Made by a program: the position numbers and the translations under genes. From Acidovorax sp. 69 (GTDB taxonomy: Bacteria > Pseudomonadota > Gammaproteobacteria > Burkholderiales > Burkholderiaceae_C), in the NCBI RefSeq assembly GCF_002797445.1, contig NZ_PGEP01000001.1, forward strand, positions 372,001 through 436,000: DNA of 64,000 bases, in the 5' to 3' direction. The stretch's first letter is position 1. Each line of letters starts with the position of its first letter. The notes beneath the pieces were generated by a model, which saw only the letters and a list, made by a program, of their open reading frames with translations, was not told the origin of the DNA and searched no databases. Below, one piece after another: positions 48,722-57,611 of this stretch.

Positions 48722-50401
48722 ATGACCGACCGCCCGTGGCTGGCTGCCTACCCGCAAGGGGTTCCTGCCGACATCGACGCTAACCAGTACGCCTCCCTTG
48801 TCGCACTGATGGACGAGGCTTTCAAGAAGTACGCCGACCGCATTGCCTACAGCTTCATGGGCAAGGACGTGACCTACGCCCAGACCGACTCGCTCTCCAG
48901 CGCGTTCGCGGCTTATCTGCAGAGCCTGGGCCTGGTCAAGGGCGACCGCGTGGCCATCATGATGCCCAATGTGCCGCAATACCCCGTCACCGTGGCCGCC
49001 GTGCTGCGCGCGGGCTTCGTGGTGGTCAATGTGAACCCGCTGTACACACCACGCGAGCTGGAGCATCAGCTCAAGGACTCCGGCGCCAAGGCCATCGTCA
49101 TCATCGAGAACTTTGCCACCACCCTGGAGCAGTGCATCGCGCACACGCCGGTCAAACATGTTGTGCTGTGCTCCATGGGCGACCAGCTGGGCCTGCTCAA
49201 GGGCACGCTGGTCAACTACGTGGTGCGCAACGTCAAGAAGATGGTGCCTGCCTACAACCTGCCCAGTGCCGTGCGTTTCAACAACGCCGTGGCCCAGGGC
49301 ACGCGTGGCACGCTCAAGAAGCCCGACATCAAGCCTGACGACATTGCGCTCTTGCAGTACACCGGCGGCACCACGGGCGTGAGCAAGGGGGCCGTGCTGC
49401 TTCACCGCAACATCATTGCCAACGTGCTGCAGTCCGAGGCCTGGAACAACCCTGTGATGAAGAAGGTGCCAGCGGGCGAGCAGCCCACCAGCATCTGTGC
49501 GCTGCCGCTGTACCACATCTTCGCGTTCACGGTGAACATGATGCTGAGCATGCGCACCGGCGGCAAGACCATCCTGATCCCCAATCCGCGCGACCTTCCT
49601 GCGGTGCTCAAGGAGTTGTCCAAGCACACGTTCCATAGCTTCCCGGCTGTCAACACCTTGTTCAACGGTCTGGCCAATCATCCCGATTTCAACACCGTCA
49701 ACTGGAAGAACCTCAAGGTCTCCGTGGGCGGTGGCATGGCCGTGCAGGGCGCGGTGGCCAAGCTCTGGCTCGAAAAGACGGGCTGCCCCATCTGCGAAGG
49801 GTATGGACTGTCGGAAACCAGCCCCTCGGCCAGTTGTAACCCCGTGACGGCCACTGAGTACACCGGCACCATCGGCGTGCCGATTCCGGGCACGTGCATG
49901 AAGCTGCTCGACGATGACGGCCATGAGGTCACCACCCTCGGCCAGCCTGGCGAGATCGCCATCAAGGGACCGCAGGTGATGGCGGGCTACTGGCAGCGCC
50001 CCGACGAAACCGCCAAGGTCATGACCGACGACGGCTACTTCAAGTCGGGCGATATCGGCATCATGGACGAGCGCGGCTACTTCAAGATCGTGGACCGCAA
50101 GAAGGACATGGTGCTGGTCAGTGGCTTCAACGTGTATCCCAATGAGGTGGAGGAAGTCGTTGCCAACTGCCCTGGCGTGCTGGAATGCGCCGTGGTCGGC
50201 GTGCCCGATGAAAAGACCGGTGAGGCCGTCAAACTTGTCATCGTGAAGAAGGATCCCGCGCTGACGGAGGCTCAGGTCAAGGAGTACTGCCGCCACGAAC
50301 TCACGGGCTACAAGCAGCCCCGTGTGATCGAGTTCCGCACTGAGCTGCCCAAGACGCCGGTGGGCAAGATTCTGCGGCGCGAGTTGCGCGACAAAAAATA
50401 G
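48722..50401 (+). CDS. fadD: Long-chain fatty acid-CoA ligase
   Basis: A 559-residue AMP-binding acyl-CoA synthetase that activates fatty acids for beta-oxidation. The AMP-binding P-loop is YTGGTTGVSKGAVLLHRN, followed by the VCEGYGLSETSP-like CEGYGLSETSPSASCNP motif. The hinge and FACS region are FKSGDIGIMDERGYFKIVDR and KDMVLVSGFNVYPNEVEEVV; the C-terminal Lys is in KTPVGKILRREL. Length and order match FadD of Burkholderiales. It ends before a hairpin terminator and appears to be monocistronic. Confidence 0.94.
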   Translation: MTDRPWLAAYPQGVPADIDANQYASLVALMDEAFKKYADRIAYSFMGKDVTYAQTDSLSSAFAAYLQSLGLVKGDRVAIMMPNVPQYPVTVAAVLRAGFVVVNVNPLYTPRELEHQLKDSGAKAIVIIENFATTLEQCIAHTPVKHVVLCSMGDQLGLLKGTLVNYVVRNVKKMVPAYNLPSAVRFNNAVAQGTRGTLKKPDIKPDDIALLQYTGGTTGVSKGAVLLHRNIIANVLQSEAWNNPVMKKVPAGEQPTSICALPLYHIFAFTVNMMLSMRTGGKTILIPNPRDLPAVLKELSKHTFHSFPAVNTLFNGLANHPDFNTVNWKNLKVSVGGGMAVQGAVAKLWLEKTGCPICEGYGLSETSPSASCNPVTATEYTGTIGVPIPGTCMKLLDDDGHEVTTLGQPGEIAIKGPQVMAGYWQRPDETAKVMTDDGYFKSGDIGIMDERGYFKIVDRKKDMVLVSGFNVYPNEVEEVVANCPGVLECAVVGVPDEKTGEAVKLVIVKKDPALTEAQVKEYCRHELTGYKQPRVIEFRTELPKTPVGKILRRELRDKK

Positions 50402-50467
50402 CCCCCATTCTCAAGACGCCTGCGCAGCAGGTCGGCGGGTGCGCCCCTGTGGCGCGCCACAATCCCC

Positions 50468-50490
50468 AGGCGGCTTCGGCCGCCTTTTTT
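50468..50490 (+). terminator. Intrinsic terminator after fadD
   Basis: AGGCGGC-TTCG-GCCGCCT followed by a T run: a stable tetraloop hairpin 66 bases past the fadD stop. Confidence 0.92.
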
Positions 50491-50556
50491 GTGGCCACGC
50501 ATCCAGATGCATGGCCACATGTCTGAATCTCTGAAAGTTGACGTGAGGACTTTTGC

Positions 50557-51318
50557 ATGAGCACCGCCATCCTGAGTGCATTGACCGAGGAGCAAAGCTC
50601 GCTGGTTGAGCACCTTGCCCATCCGCAGCGCGTGATGCATGCGGGCCGCGCCTTCTGGCTGGGCGAACTGCACGACCAGCGGGTGGTATTGGCGCTGTCA
50701 GGCATCGGCAAGGTGGCAGCGGCCACCACGGCGACGGCGCTGATCGAACATTTCGGGGTGGCGCGCATCGTGTTCACCGGCGTGGCGGGGGGCCTGGGGG
50801 ACGGCGTGAACGTGGGCGATGTGGTGGTGGCACAGGATTACGTACAGCACGATATGGATGCTTCGCCGTTGTTTCCGCGCTGGGAGCTGCCGGGGTATGC
50901 CCGCAGTCGCCTGGCGTGCGATCCTGTATTGACTGCTATGCTTTTGGAAGCTGTTAGCCATTGTGTATCGGGCGCAAGTGGCCCGTGGGGCCTGAAAACT
51001 GCGACCGGGGCGGCACACGTGGTGCACCAGGGTCTGGTGGCCAGCGGAGACCGCTTCGTCTCGACTGCGCACGAATCCCGACATCTGCGCACCGCTTTGT
51101 GCAGTGCCGGGCACGACGTACTGGCCGTGGAAATGGAAGGCGCCGCTGTGGCCCAGGTCTGCCACGACTACGGCCTGCCCTTCGCTGCTGTACGTACCAT
51201 CTCCGACCGCGCCGACGACGAGGCCCATGGCGACTTCGCAGAGTTTGTGCAGACTGTGGCCAGCCGCTATGCCGAGCAGATCATGCTGTCGTTTGTGAAA
51301 TTACTTCAAAAAACATAG
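50557..51318 (+). CDS. mtnN: 5'-methylthioadenosine/S-adenosylhomocysteine nucleosidase
   Basis: A 253-residue nucleosidase that removes adenine from methylthioadenosine and S-adenosylhomocysteine. Catalytic residues match the family: Glu near 12 in ILSALTEEQ, Glu in LAVEMEGAAVAQV and Asp in TISDRADDEA. The usual length is about 230. The extra residues fall at about 126-143, inside a segment encoded by copy F of the dispersed palindromic element (AMLLEAVSHCVSGASG). The stop codon TAG lies in copy G. MTA is the by-product of polyamine synthesis, to which the AdoMet decarboxylase in this window contributes. Confidence 0.93.
   Translation: MSTAILSALTEEQSSLVEHLAHPQRVMHAGRAFWLGELHDQRVVLALSGIGKVAAATTATALIEHFGVARIVFTGVAGGLGDGVNVGDVVVAQDYVQHDMDASPLFPRWELPGYARSRLACDPVLTAMLLEAVSHCVSGASGPWGLKTATGAAHVVHQGLVASGDRFVSTAHESRHLRTALCSAGHDVLAVEMEGAAVAQVCHDYGLPFAAVRTISDRADDEAHGDFAEFVQTVASRYAEQIMLSFVKLLQKT
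50934..50983 (-). repeat. Dispersed palindromic element, copy F, inside mtnN
   Basis: Reverse-oriented copy with GCTATGCTTTTGGAAGCTGT at one end and GGGCGCAAGTGGCC at the other. Its reverse complement aligns to copy B over 50 bases without gaps at about two-thirds identity by eye. It keeps mtnN open. Confidence 0.65.
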
Positions 51319-51350
51319 CATTCTGCGCTTTTTACATGAGTGCTAGAGCC
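51299..51350 (-). repeat. Dispersed palindromic element, copy G, at mtnN stop
   Basis: Reverse-oriented copy: ATAGCATTCTGCGCTTTTTA followed by CATGAGTGCTAGAGCC. Its ATAGC supplies the mtnN stop TAG at 51316-51318. It fills most of the gap to the convergent corA gene. Confidence 0.7.
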
Positions 51351-51469
51351 CTGTTTGGCTGAAAATTCGGTGAAAAATCCTCGCGCAGAAACACCCGGAC
51401 ACCGTTGACCGCACCGTGAAACGGGTGCGCCTGAGGCCAAGGGCTTCCCCGCTGCGCCAAAAGGGGCGC

Positions 51470-52459
51470 CTACTTGAGCCAGCCGCGCTTGCGGAAGTAC
51501 CACATGGGTCCCAGAGCGCTGGTCACCATCAGGGCCAGCACATAGGGGTAGGCGCCTGTGCCAAGAAATTCCAGCTCGGGAAACTTCAGGTTCATGCCGT
51601 ACACGCTGGCGATCAGCGTGGGCGGCAGCAACGCCACGCTGGCCACCGAGAAGATCTTGATGATCTTGTTCTGGTTGATGTTGATGAAACCGACCGTGGC
51701 ATCCATCAAGAAGTTGATCTTGTCGAACAAAAAGGCTGTGTGGTTGTCCAGCGACTCGATGTCGCGCAGGATCTGGCGGGCCTCTTCAAACTGCTCCGAG
51801 TTGAGCATCTTGGAGCGCATCATGAAGCTCACGGCGCGGCGCGTGTCCATGACGTTGCGGCGGATGCGGCCGTTCAAGTCTTCCTGTCGCGCAATGGCGG
51901 CCAGCACTTCGCCGGCGCGGGTGTCGGTCACGTCGCCGGCCAGCACCTGCTTGCTGACCTTTTCCAGCTCGTCATAGATGTTCTCCAGCGTGTCGGCCGA
52001 ATATTCGGCATCAGCGTCGAACAGCTTGAGCAGCACTTCCTTAGCGTCTTCGATGAGGCCCGGGGCGCGGCGCGCGCGCATGCGCAGCAGGCGGAATACG
52101 GGCACATCTTCATCGTGGATGGAAAACAGCACGCCCCGGCTTTTGAGGTTGGCGTTGTGCTGGTTCAGGATGAAGGCCACGCGCACCGAGCGAGGGTCTT
52201 CATCGTCGTCAATCAAGAAGTCGCTGCGGATGTGCAGTTCGCCGTTGTCTTCTTCGTAGAAGCGGGCGGATTCCTCAATGTCCTCGTCCATCGCATCCTC
52301 GGGGATGGACAGGCCATAGTGCTGCTTGATCCAGCGTTTTTCTTCGAGGGTGGGGGCTTCCAGGTCCACCCAGATGGGCTGGAAGCGGGTGAGTTCTTCC
52401 AGGGACTCGATTTCTTCCTGGAACAGCCGGCCATTGGCGAGCGTAAAGATGTTGAGCAT
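51470..52459 (-). CDS. corA: CorA-family divalent metal transporter
   Basis: A 329-residue magnesium/cobalt channel. The long N-terminal cytoplasmic domain is followed by two C-terminal helices with the CorA signature YGMNLKFPEL between them. The preceding helix is SVASVALLPPTLIASVYGMN, and a basic C-terminus (FRKRGWLK) follows. An AGGGAG site precedes ATG 52459. The gene is convergent with mtnN. Substrate may be Mg2+, Co2+ or Ni2+; the GMN motif does not distinguish them. No Mg-sensing leader was recognised upstream. Confidence 0.95.
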   Translation of the reverse strand: MLNIFTLANGRLFQEEIESLEELTRFQPIWVDLEAPTLEEKRWIKQHYGLSIPEDAMDEDIEESARFYEEDNGELHIRSDFLIDDDEDPRSVRVAFILNQHNANLKSRGVLFSIHDEDVPVFRLLRMRARRAPGLIEDAKEVLLKLFDADAEYSADTLENIYDELEKVSKQVLAGDVTDTRAGEVLAAIARQEDLNGRIRRNVMDTRRAVSFMMRSKMLNSEQFEEARQILRDIESLDNHTAFLFDKINFLMDATVGFININQNKIIKIFSVASVALLPPTLIASVYGMNLKFPELEFLGTGAYPYVLALMVTSALGPMWYFRKRGWLK

Positions 52460-52618
52460 GGGCTCACTCCCTGTGATGTGGCATCTGCGGCGTGGGGGTA
52501 TGGGGTGCTTTCAGCCCCACGGCAGGCCGGGGAGCGGAAAGCTACCAACTCGGATAGGTTTCCAAGGAGCTGTCTCCGTCAAAAATAGATAAGCGGCGGA
52601 TTATGGCACCGGGCGCCG

Positions 52619-53386
52619 TCAGGCGGCGCTGCGAACCAAGGCCAGTGCGCGGCACAGGTCTGCCCAGACGGCGGCCTTGGTGTCTTGCGAGCGCAGCAGA
52701 AAGGCGGGGTCGTAGGTCACTACGGCGGGGCAGCCTGCCAGTTGGTGCGGCCCAGCGCGCAGGCGGCCCAGCGGTTCGGTGCGGCCCAGGGCCGCGCGCG
52801 CGGCCACGTGGCCCAGCACCAGCACCATCGCGGGTCGCAGTGTGGCCACCGTGTCGGCCAAGGTGGTGGCGATGTCAGTGCCCGCTTCGCCTCCCCCGGG
52901 GCCTGGTCGCTCCAGGGCGGCAAGGAACACACGCGGATGCCGGTGTAGTTGCATGGCACGCAGCATGTTGTCCAACAGGCGCCCGGCATCGCCCCCCAGT
53001 GGATCGGCGGGGGTCAGGGATTCGGCCACGATCAACCAGCCACCGCCCAAGCCGGGGGGTGTCTGCGCCGGGTCGGCCGAGGGGTACAGCGCCTGGGCGG
53101 GATAGATCCTGAGGGCGGCCGTGGCCAGGCCTGCGGCGGGTTGGGTGGTGCTGGCGCCTGCGGGAGATGCCATGCGAGCCATCGCCTGGGGTGGGGTGTG
53201 CTCCTGTGGAGGAGGCCGCCCTGCCGGGGTGTGAGGTGTTGCCGGTATGGGCGCGGCAGCAACGCTGCGGGGTGGGGCCAGGGGTGCGGGGTCCTGTGCG
53301 ACGGGGGCCTGGGTCTGCGCCGGGCCCCATACGGTGACGCCCATTTCCTGCAGCATGGCGCGCTGGCGCGCATCGAGGTGAAGACT
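52619..53386 (-). CDS. Uracil-DNA glycosylase-like protein, motifs degenerate
   Basis: A 255-residue protein from ATG 53386; an in-frame TTG at 53401 is possible. The fold pattern follows family 4 uracil-DNA glycosylases: LIVAESLTPADPLGGDAGRL, then LLDNMLRAM, VLVLGHVAARAALG and VVTYDPAFLLRS. But the catalytic GEAPG motif is replaced by VAESLT, the HP of motif 2 by DP, and only two Cys remain where the Fe-S cluster needs four. Residues 25-95 are Pro/Ala-rich. It is last in a run with rimI and tsaB. Loss or change of glycosylase activity is likely. Confidence 0.7.
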   Translation of the reverse strand, partial: SLHLDARQRAMLQEMGVTVWGPAQTQAPVAQDPAPLAPPRSVAAAPIPATPHTPAGRPPPQEHTPPQAMARMASPAGASTTQPAAGLATAALRIYPAQALYPSADPAQTPPGLGGGWLIVAESLTPADPLGGDAGRLLDNMLRAMQLHRHPRVFLAALERPGPGGGEAGTDIATTLADTVATLRPAMVLVLGHVAARAALGRTEPLGRLRAGPHQLAGCPAVVTYDPAFLLRSQDTKAAVWADLCRALALVRSAA

Positions 53387-53435
53387 CATACGGGCGAGCA
53401 ATCGGTGGGTCGGTGGGATGGGGGTTGTGTGGTGT

Positions 53436-53927
53436 TCACAGGGCCAGGCTCATGACCACAGCGTCCTCGCGCTGCCCGTTTTCAGCCGGGTAGTAGCGCT
53501 TGCGATCGCCCACGCGGCGAAACCCATGGGTCAGGTAGATATCTTGGGCGCGCTGGTTGCTCACACGCACCTCCAGCCACAGCCATTGCGCGCCGCGTCC
53601 CCGCGACCACAGCGCCAGGGCATCAAGCAGCACGCGGGCCCAGCCCTGCCGCTGAAACTCGGGGGTGACGGTGATATTGAGCAGGTGTACTTCATCCACC
53701 CCCATCATCGCCACAAAGTAGCCGAGCAGATGATCACCCGCCATGAGTATTTGCGCCTGGTAGCCTGAGGCCAGGGCATCGGTGAAGTTGCCGCGTGTCC
53801 AGGGGTGCGAGTAGGCCTGTTGCTCCACAGCCAGCACGGCATCGAGCCGGCCGAGCGTGAGCGCTTCAAAGCGCGCCTCGGGGCGCGTGGCGGATGCCTC
53901 GGAAGAAGCGGTGGGCAAAGCGCTCAT
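53436..53927 (-). CDS. rimI: Ribosomal-protein-alanine N-acetyltransferase
   Basis: A 163-residue GNAT acetyltransferase that acetylates the N-terminal Ala of ribosomal protein S18. The acetyl-CoA-binding motif is QRQGWARVLLDALALWSRGR (motif A), followed by LEVRVSNQRAQDIYLTHGFR and the closing KRYYP motif. The first 25 residues are a variable Ala/Ser-rich extension. It starts 21 bases after tsaB on the same strand; tsaB-rimI pairing is widespread in Proteobacteria and supports the assignment. Confidence 0.93.
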   Translation of the reverse strand: MSALPTASSEASATRPEARFEALTLGRLDAVLAVEQQAYSHPWTRGNFTDALASGYQAQILMAGDHLLGYFVAMMGVDEVHLLNITVTPEFQRQGWARVLLDALALWSRGRGAQWLWLEVRVSNQRAQDIYLTHGFRRVGDRKRYYPAENGQREDAVVMSLAL

Positions 53928-53948
53928 GCGGTATCTCTGAACAGGGTC

Positions 53949-54662
53949 TCAGGGCGTGGGCGTCGCCTGGGCAGCGCGCAGGGCGTCACGTTCGGCGGTG
54001 GTTTTTGCCACTTTATCGCGGATATAGCGCGGCAGGGCATCGCTGGCGGCAATGCCCTCTCCTGCGGCCAACAGGGCAGGCGCCAGACGCAGCATGGCTG
54101 TCGCGGTGGGCAGGGCGTGCACGTGCAAAGCGGCCGGTGCCAGGCGTTCCCCGTAGGCTGCGCGGGCATTGCCCGCCACAGTCCATCCGGCCGGCACCAG
54201 CACCGATTGTGGGGCGCTCAGGCCAAACTCTGCGTCGGCCGTCCACTGGCCTTCGGCCTCATGCCACTCGCAGTGGGCGTGGTAGACCTCGTCCATGCGA
54301 GCGTCCAGTACGGCCATCACCTGGGTGCATCCATGCTGCAGTCGGGCTTCCTCCGCTACGGCCAGCAAGGTGTCTACGGGCAGCACGGGAACGCCCTGGC
54401 CACCCCGCGCGCCAAAGGCCAGCCCCTGCGCCACGGCACAGGCCGTTCGCAGGCCTGTGAACGAGCCAGGCCCGCGTCCGAAGACGATCGCGTCCAGCGT
54501 GTCAAATGACAGGCCCGCTTGTTGCATCAGGTTGCGCACGGTCGGGATCAGTGAGGCCGAGGCTTGCGCTCCGCCGGGCCCCTGGTACTGCCAGACGCCC
54601 TGGCCGTGCTGTACCGCGATGAACAGGGTGTCGGTGCTGGTGTCGAAGGCAAGCAGATTCAT
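53949..54662 (-). CDS. tsaB: tRNA threonylcarbamoyladenosine biosynthesis protein TsaB
   Basis: A 237-residue subunit of the TsaBDE complex that makes t6A at position 37 of ANN-decoding tRNAs. The N-terminal actin-like ATPase motif is NLLAFDTSTDTLFIAVQ, then IVFGRGPGSFTGLRTACAVA, the family signature, and MAVLDARMDEVYHA. Start ATG 54662 fits homologues; a start 11 codons upstream is possible. The pathway's first enzyme (Sua5/TsaC type) is encoded 8 kb downstream in this window. rimI follows. Confidence 0.95.
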   Translation of the reverse strand: MNLLAFDTSTDTLFIAVQHGQGVWQYQGPGGAQASASLIPTVRNLMQQAGLSFDTLDAIVFGRGPGSFTGLRTACAVAQGLAFGARGGQGVPVLPVDTLLAVAEEARLQHGCTQVMAVLDARMDEVYHAHCEWHEAEGQWTADAEFGLSAPQSVLVPAGWTVAGNARAAYGERLAPAALHVHALPTATAMLRLAPALLAAGEGIAASDALPRYIRDKVAKTTAERDALRAAQATPTP

Positions 54663-54691
54663 GGGCCGGGTGTTGTCGCGGAAATAAAGGG

Positions 54692-55699
54692 TCATGGGAC
54701 GGTACGGCCCGGGGCCTGCTGCGCAGCCACAGCTGTTGTCGCAGAACGGGCCCGGTTTGTGCGCAGCACGCCCAGAAGAATACCGGTGGTTACCAGCGAC
54801 AGCCCGGCAACGAGGTTCCAGTGCATCGGTTCTCCCAGGAAAAACACGGCACCCATGGCGGATAGCCCGGGCACCAGTGCTGTGATCATGGTGGAGCGTA
54901 CCGGGCCGAAGTGCTGGATCATGCGCGTGAAGCTGATGCCCGAGATCACCACCGAGCCGCCCCCCTGGAACACCATCTGGAAGACGATCTCGGTCCATGG
55001 CGCCACCGACAGGCGGCTGGAAATAGCCCCCAGCGCCACCAGCAGGGCGTAAGACGGCAGATATACCAAGCACGCAAAGGCCGTGACCGCGATGGTGGCC
55101 TGCACGGCATCCACCGCATGGCGCCGCGCCAGCACGCTGTAAGTGGCCCAGCACGAGGCGGCCAGCATGAACAACACGTCGCCCTTCCACACATCTCCGC
55201 CCGCAAAAGCGGCCATCAGGCTGCGCCCACCCACCAGCAGGTCACCTGCAACGATCAATGCCAGCCCTGCAGCACGCAGCGGGGTGATGTGGTCGCGCAA
55301 CAGCCAGGCCGCCAGCAGAGCGGTCCACAGCGGCAAGCTGCCTGGCATGAGGACGGAGGCGTGGGTGGCCGGTGCATGAAAGAACCCCGCATAGGCCAGC
55401 AAGGCGTAGAGCAGCCCTCCAAAGGTGCCGAGCAGCGCCGTAGTGCGCAGAGGCAGTGGTGACAGGCCGGCGAGGCTGGAGGCTGGAGCCGCCGCGCCCA
55501 GCGCCGCCACACGCCGCCGCACCATCCACCATCCCCAAGGCAGCAGGACCAGGCTGGCTCCGGTGATGCGCAGCAGCGCGATGTCGAAGGGCGTGAGCGT
55601 GCGCTGGGCCGAGGCACGGGCGATGACGATGAAGCCCGTCCAGATGGTGACTGTCACGACAGCCGCCAGCAGGCCCATGGCACGAGGAGAAAAACGCAT
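54692..55699 (-). CDS. DMT-superfamily (EamA) transporter
   Basis: A 335-residue inner-membrane protein with ten predicted helices in two EamA repeats. Start ATG 55699 has GAGGAG upstream; the frame extends far beyond it without coding character. Repeat 1 begins LLAAVVTVTIWTGFIVIARA, and repeat 2 begins GDVLFMLAASCWATYSVLAR. The C-terminus ends LSLVTTGILLGVLRTNRAR plus a soluble tail. Members export amino acids or metabolites; the substrate here is unknown. It is upstream of tsaB on the same strand, 29 bases away, and divergent from dacB. Confidence 0.92.
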   Translation of the reverse strand: MRFSPRAMGLLAAVVTVTIWTGFIVIARASAQRTLTPFDIALLRITGASLVLLPWGWWMVRRRVAALGAAAPASSLAGLSPLPLRTTALLGTFGGLLYALLAYAGFFHAPATHASVLMPGSLPLWTALLAAWLLRDHITPLRAAGLALIVAGDLLVGGRSLMAAFAGGDVWKGDVLFMLAASCWATYSVLARRHAVDAVQATIAVTAFACLVYLPSYALLVALGAISSRLSVAPWTEIVFQMVFQGGGSVVISGISFTRMIQHFGPVRSTMITALVPGLSAMGAVFFLGEPMHWNLVAGLSLVTTGILLGVLRTNRARSATTAVAAQQAPGRTVP

Positions 55700-55787
55700 C
55701 GCGGGATTATCGGTGCCCCGCCTGTGTTGCGTTGCCCCATGGCCGTTGTGCAGCCGGTTGGCGGAGGCTCGGCGATAGACTCCCGCC

Positions 55788-57278
55788 ATGGTGTGTTCTG
55801 TATCTTTGGTGCGGCGGCTTCGGGTTTTGCGCACGGCCTTGGGCTGTGCCGTGTGGGTGGGCGCGAGCGGAGGGGCATTTGGAGCGGTGGCTTCCGCCCA
55901 GAGCCCTGCTGCAGCCACTGGGTCTGCCACAGTGGCCCTGCCCGCCGACGTGGAGGCGGCGCTGGGGCGGGCCCGTATCCCCCGCGATGCCCTGTCGGTG
56001 CTGGTGGTGGATGCCCAGAGCGGCCGCGCTACGCCCCGCCTGGCCCACCGCGCCCAGGTCCCCGTGAACCCCGCGTCGGTCATGAAGTTGGTGACCACTT
56101 ATGCCGCACTGGAGCAATTGGGGCCTGCCTATGTCTGGAACACACCGGTCTATCTCCAGGGCTCGGTGCAGGACGGCAGCCTGCGGGGCAATGTCTATAT
56201 CCAGGGCCAAGGTGACCCCAAGCTGGTCATGGAGCGCTTGTGGCTTCTGATGCGGCGCCTTCAGGGCCAGGGTATTCAGGTCATCGTGGGTGACATCGTG
56301 CTCGACCGGTCTGCGTTCGACGTGCCGGACCACGATCCCGCGCGTTTTGATGGCGAGCCGCTGCGGCCGTACAACGCGTCGCCCGACGCCCTCCTCGTGA
56401 ACTACAAGTCAGCGGTGATGACGTTTGTGCCCGACGGGGCCGCAGGCCTGGCTCGCATCCAGTACGACCCGCCCCTGGCAGGGGTGCAGCGCCAGGTCAG
56501 CGTTGCGCTGGCGGCGGCGGGTGCCGAGTGTGGCGACTGGCGTGGCGCGCTGCGGGCAGAGCTGGCCGACCCTGCCAAGGTGAGCTTTCAGGGGGTATAC
56601 CCCGCGTCTTGTGGCGAGCGCGTGTGGCCCGTGGCGGCGACCGACCCGCGAGGCTTTGCCGCGCGCGCAGTGGAGGGCATGTGGCGAGAACTGGGCGGCA
56701 AACTCACGGGCAGCGTGCGTGATGGCAAGGTTCCAGCGGGTCTCAACCCCGCCTTCGTGGTCACTTCGCCCTCTCTGGCCGAAGTGGTGCGCGATGTCAA
56801 TAAATACAGCAACAACGTGATGGCCCAGCAAGTGTTTCTGACGCTGGCGTTACAGAAGAACGGGGTGGCCACCTTCGATGGCGCGCGCGAGGCCTTGCGC
56901 CAGTGGTGGCTTGCGCGCATCGGTGATGCTGAGTTGCCCCAGGCCGACAACGGGGCGGGCCTGAGCCGCGATGCGCGCGTGACGGCACTGGCGCTGGCCC
57001 GCATGCTGCAGGTGGCCTGGGGGTCGCCCGTGATGCCCGAGTTGCTGGCTTCGCTGCCCATTTCGGGCGTGGATGGCACGCTGCGCCGTAGCCAGAGCCG
57101 TGCGGGTGTTGCCCACCTCAAAACGGGCAGTCTGCGCGATGTGATGGCGGTGGCAGGCTATGTGCACGGGGCCAGCGGACGCCGCTACGTGCTGGTGGCG
57201 GTGGTCAACCACGCCAACGCAGGTGCGGCACGACCGGTGCTCGACAGCCTGATCGACTGGACGGCACGCGACCAGTGA
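55788..57278 (+). CDS. dacB: D-alanyl-D-alanine carboxypeptidase/endopeptidase (PBP4)
   Basis: A 496-residue secreted penicillin-binding protein of the S13 family that trims peptidoglycan peptides in the periplasm. A signal peptide covers about residues 1-38. Catalytic motifs: Ser97-Val-Met-Lys100 in NPASVMKLVTTYAALEQLG, Ser-Asn-Asn in KYSNNVMAQQVF, and Lys445-Thr-Gly in HLKTGSLRDVMAVAGYV. The inserted domain between the first two motifs, typical of PBP4, is present. The gene is divergent from the DMT transporter with 88 bases between starts. Confidence 0.95.
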   Translation: MVCSVSLVRRLRVLRTALGCAVWVGASGGAFGAVASAQSPAAATGSATVALPADVEAALGRARIPRDALSVLVVDAQSGRATPRLAHRAQVPVNPASVMKLVTTYAALEQLGPAYVWNTPVYLQGSVQDGSLRGNVYIQGQGDPKLVMERLWLLMRRLQGQGIQVIVGDIVLDRSAFDVPDHDPARFDGEPLRPYNASPDALLVNYKSAVMTFVPDGAAGLARIQYDPPLAGVQRQVSVALAAAGAECGDWRGALRAELADPAKVSFQGVYPASCGERVWPVAATDPRGFAARAVEGMWRELGGKLTGSVRDGKVPAGLNPAFVVTSPSLAEVVRDVNKYSNNVMAQQVFLTLALQKNGVATFDGAREALRQWWLARIGDAELPQADNGAGLSRDARVTALALARMLQVAWGSPVMPELLASLPISGVDGTLRRSQSRAGVAHLKTGSLRDVMAVAGYVHGASGRRYVLVAVVNHANAGAARPVLDSLIDWTARDQ

Positions 57279-57323
57279 ACAAGCGGTTCAACCCGGCAGT
57301 GCGACGGCTGCCTTGCCCACCGC

Positions 57324-57455
57324 CTGACCCCGCAAGCCTTTGAACTGATCGGCTATCTGGCCGCAAGCCTGACCACCTGCCGCTTTGTTCCACGGGCGCT
57401 GCAGACTCTTCGTGCGCCGGCCGTGGTGGGCAGCATCCTTGGCATGACGGTAGCG
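57324..57455 (+). pseudogene. Remnant of a SemiSWEET-like (PQ-loop) sugar transporter
   Basis: In the frame continuing after the dacB stop, LTPQAFELIGYLAASLTTCR is followed by FVPRALQTLRAPAVVGSILG and MTVA. This strongly resembles the first helix and PQ loop of SemiSWEET proteins (typically ELIGY.AA.LTT..FVPQ..KT.R...G.SLGM). There is no start codon or ribosome site nearby, VPQ has become VPR, and the second and third helices are not recognisable. The rest of 57279-57611 shows nothing further. Confidence 0.5.
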
Positions 57456-57611
57456 TGCGGCGTGCGCCGCTCCGGCGGACCCGGCCGGGAGGCCTGGGCG
57501 TGCTGTCGCCTAGGTGTCTGGCGACGCAATTTCCCGCGTTATCCCCTATGGATGCTGCAGTGCAGGTGCGCGCACGATGCGCCGTTCTTCAATGACACGA
57601 GGTATCCATCC

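Noticed and set aside
48722..50401. pntAB and fadD as one operon.
   Set aside because: The 95-base gap contains no evidence either way, and the functions are not obviously linked.
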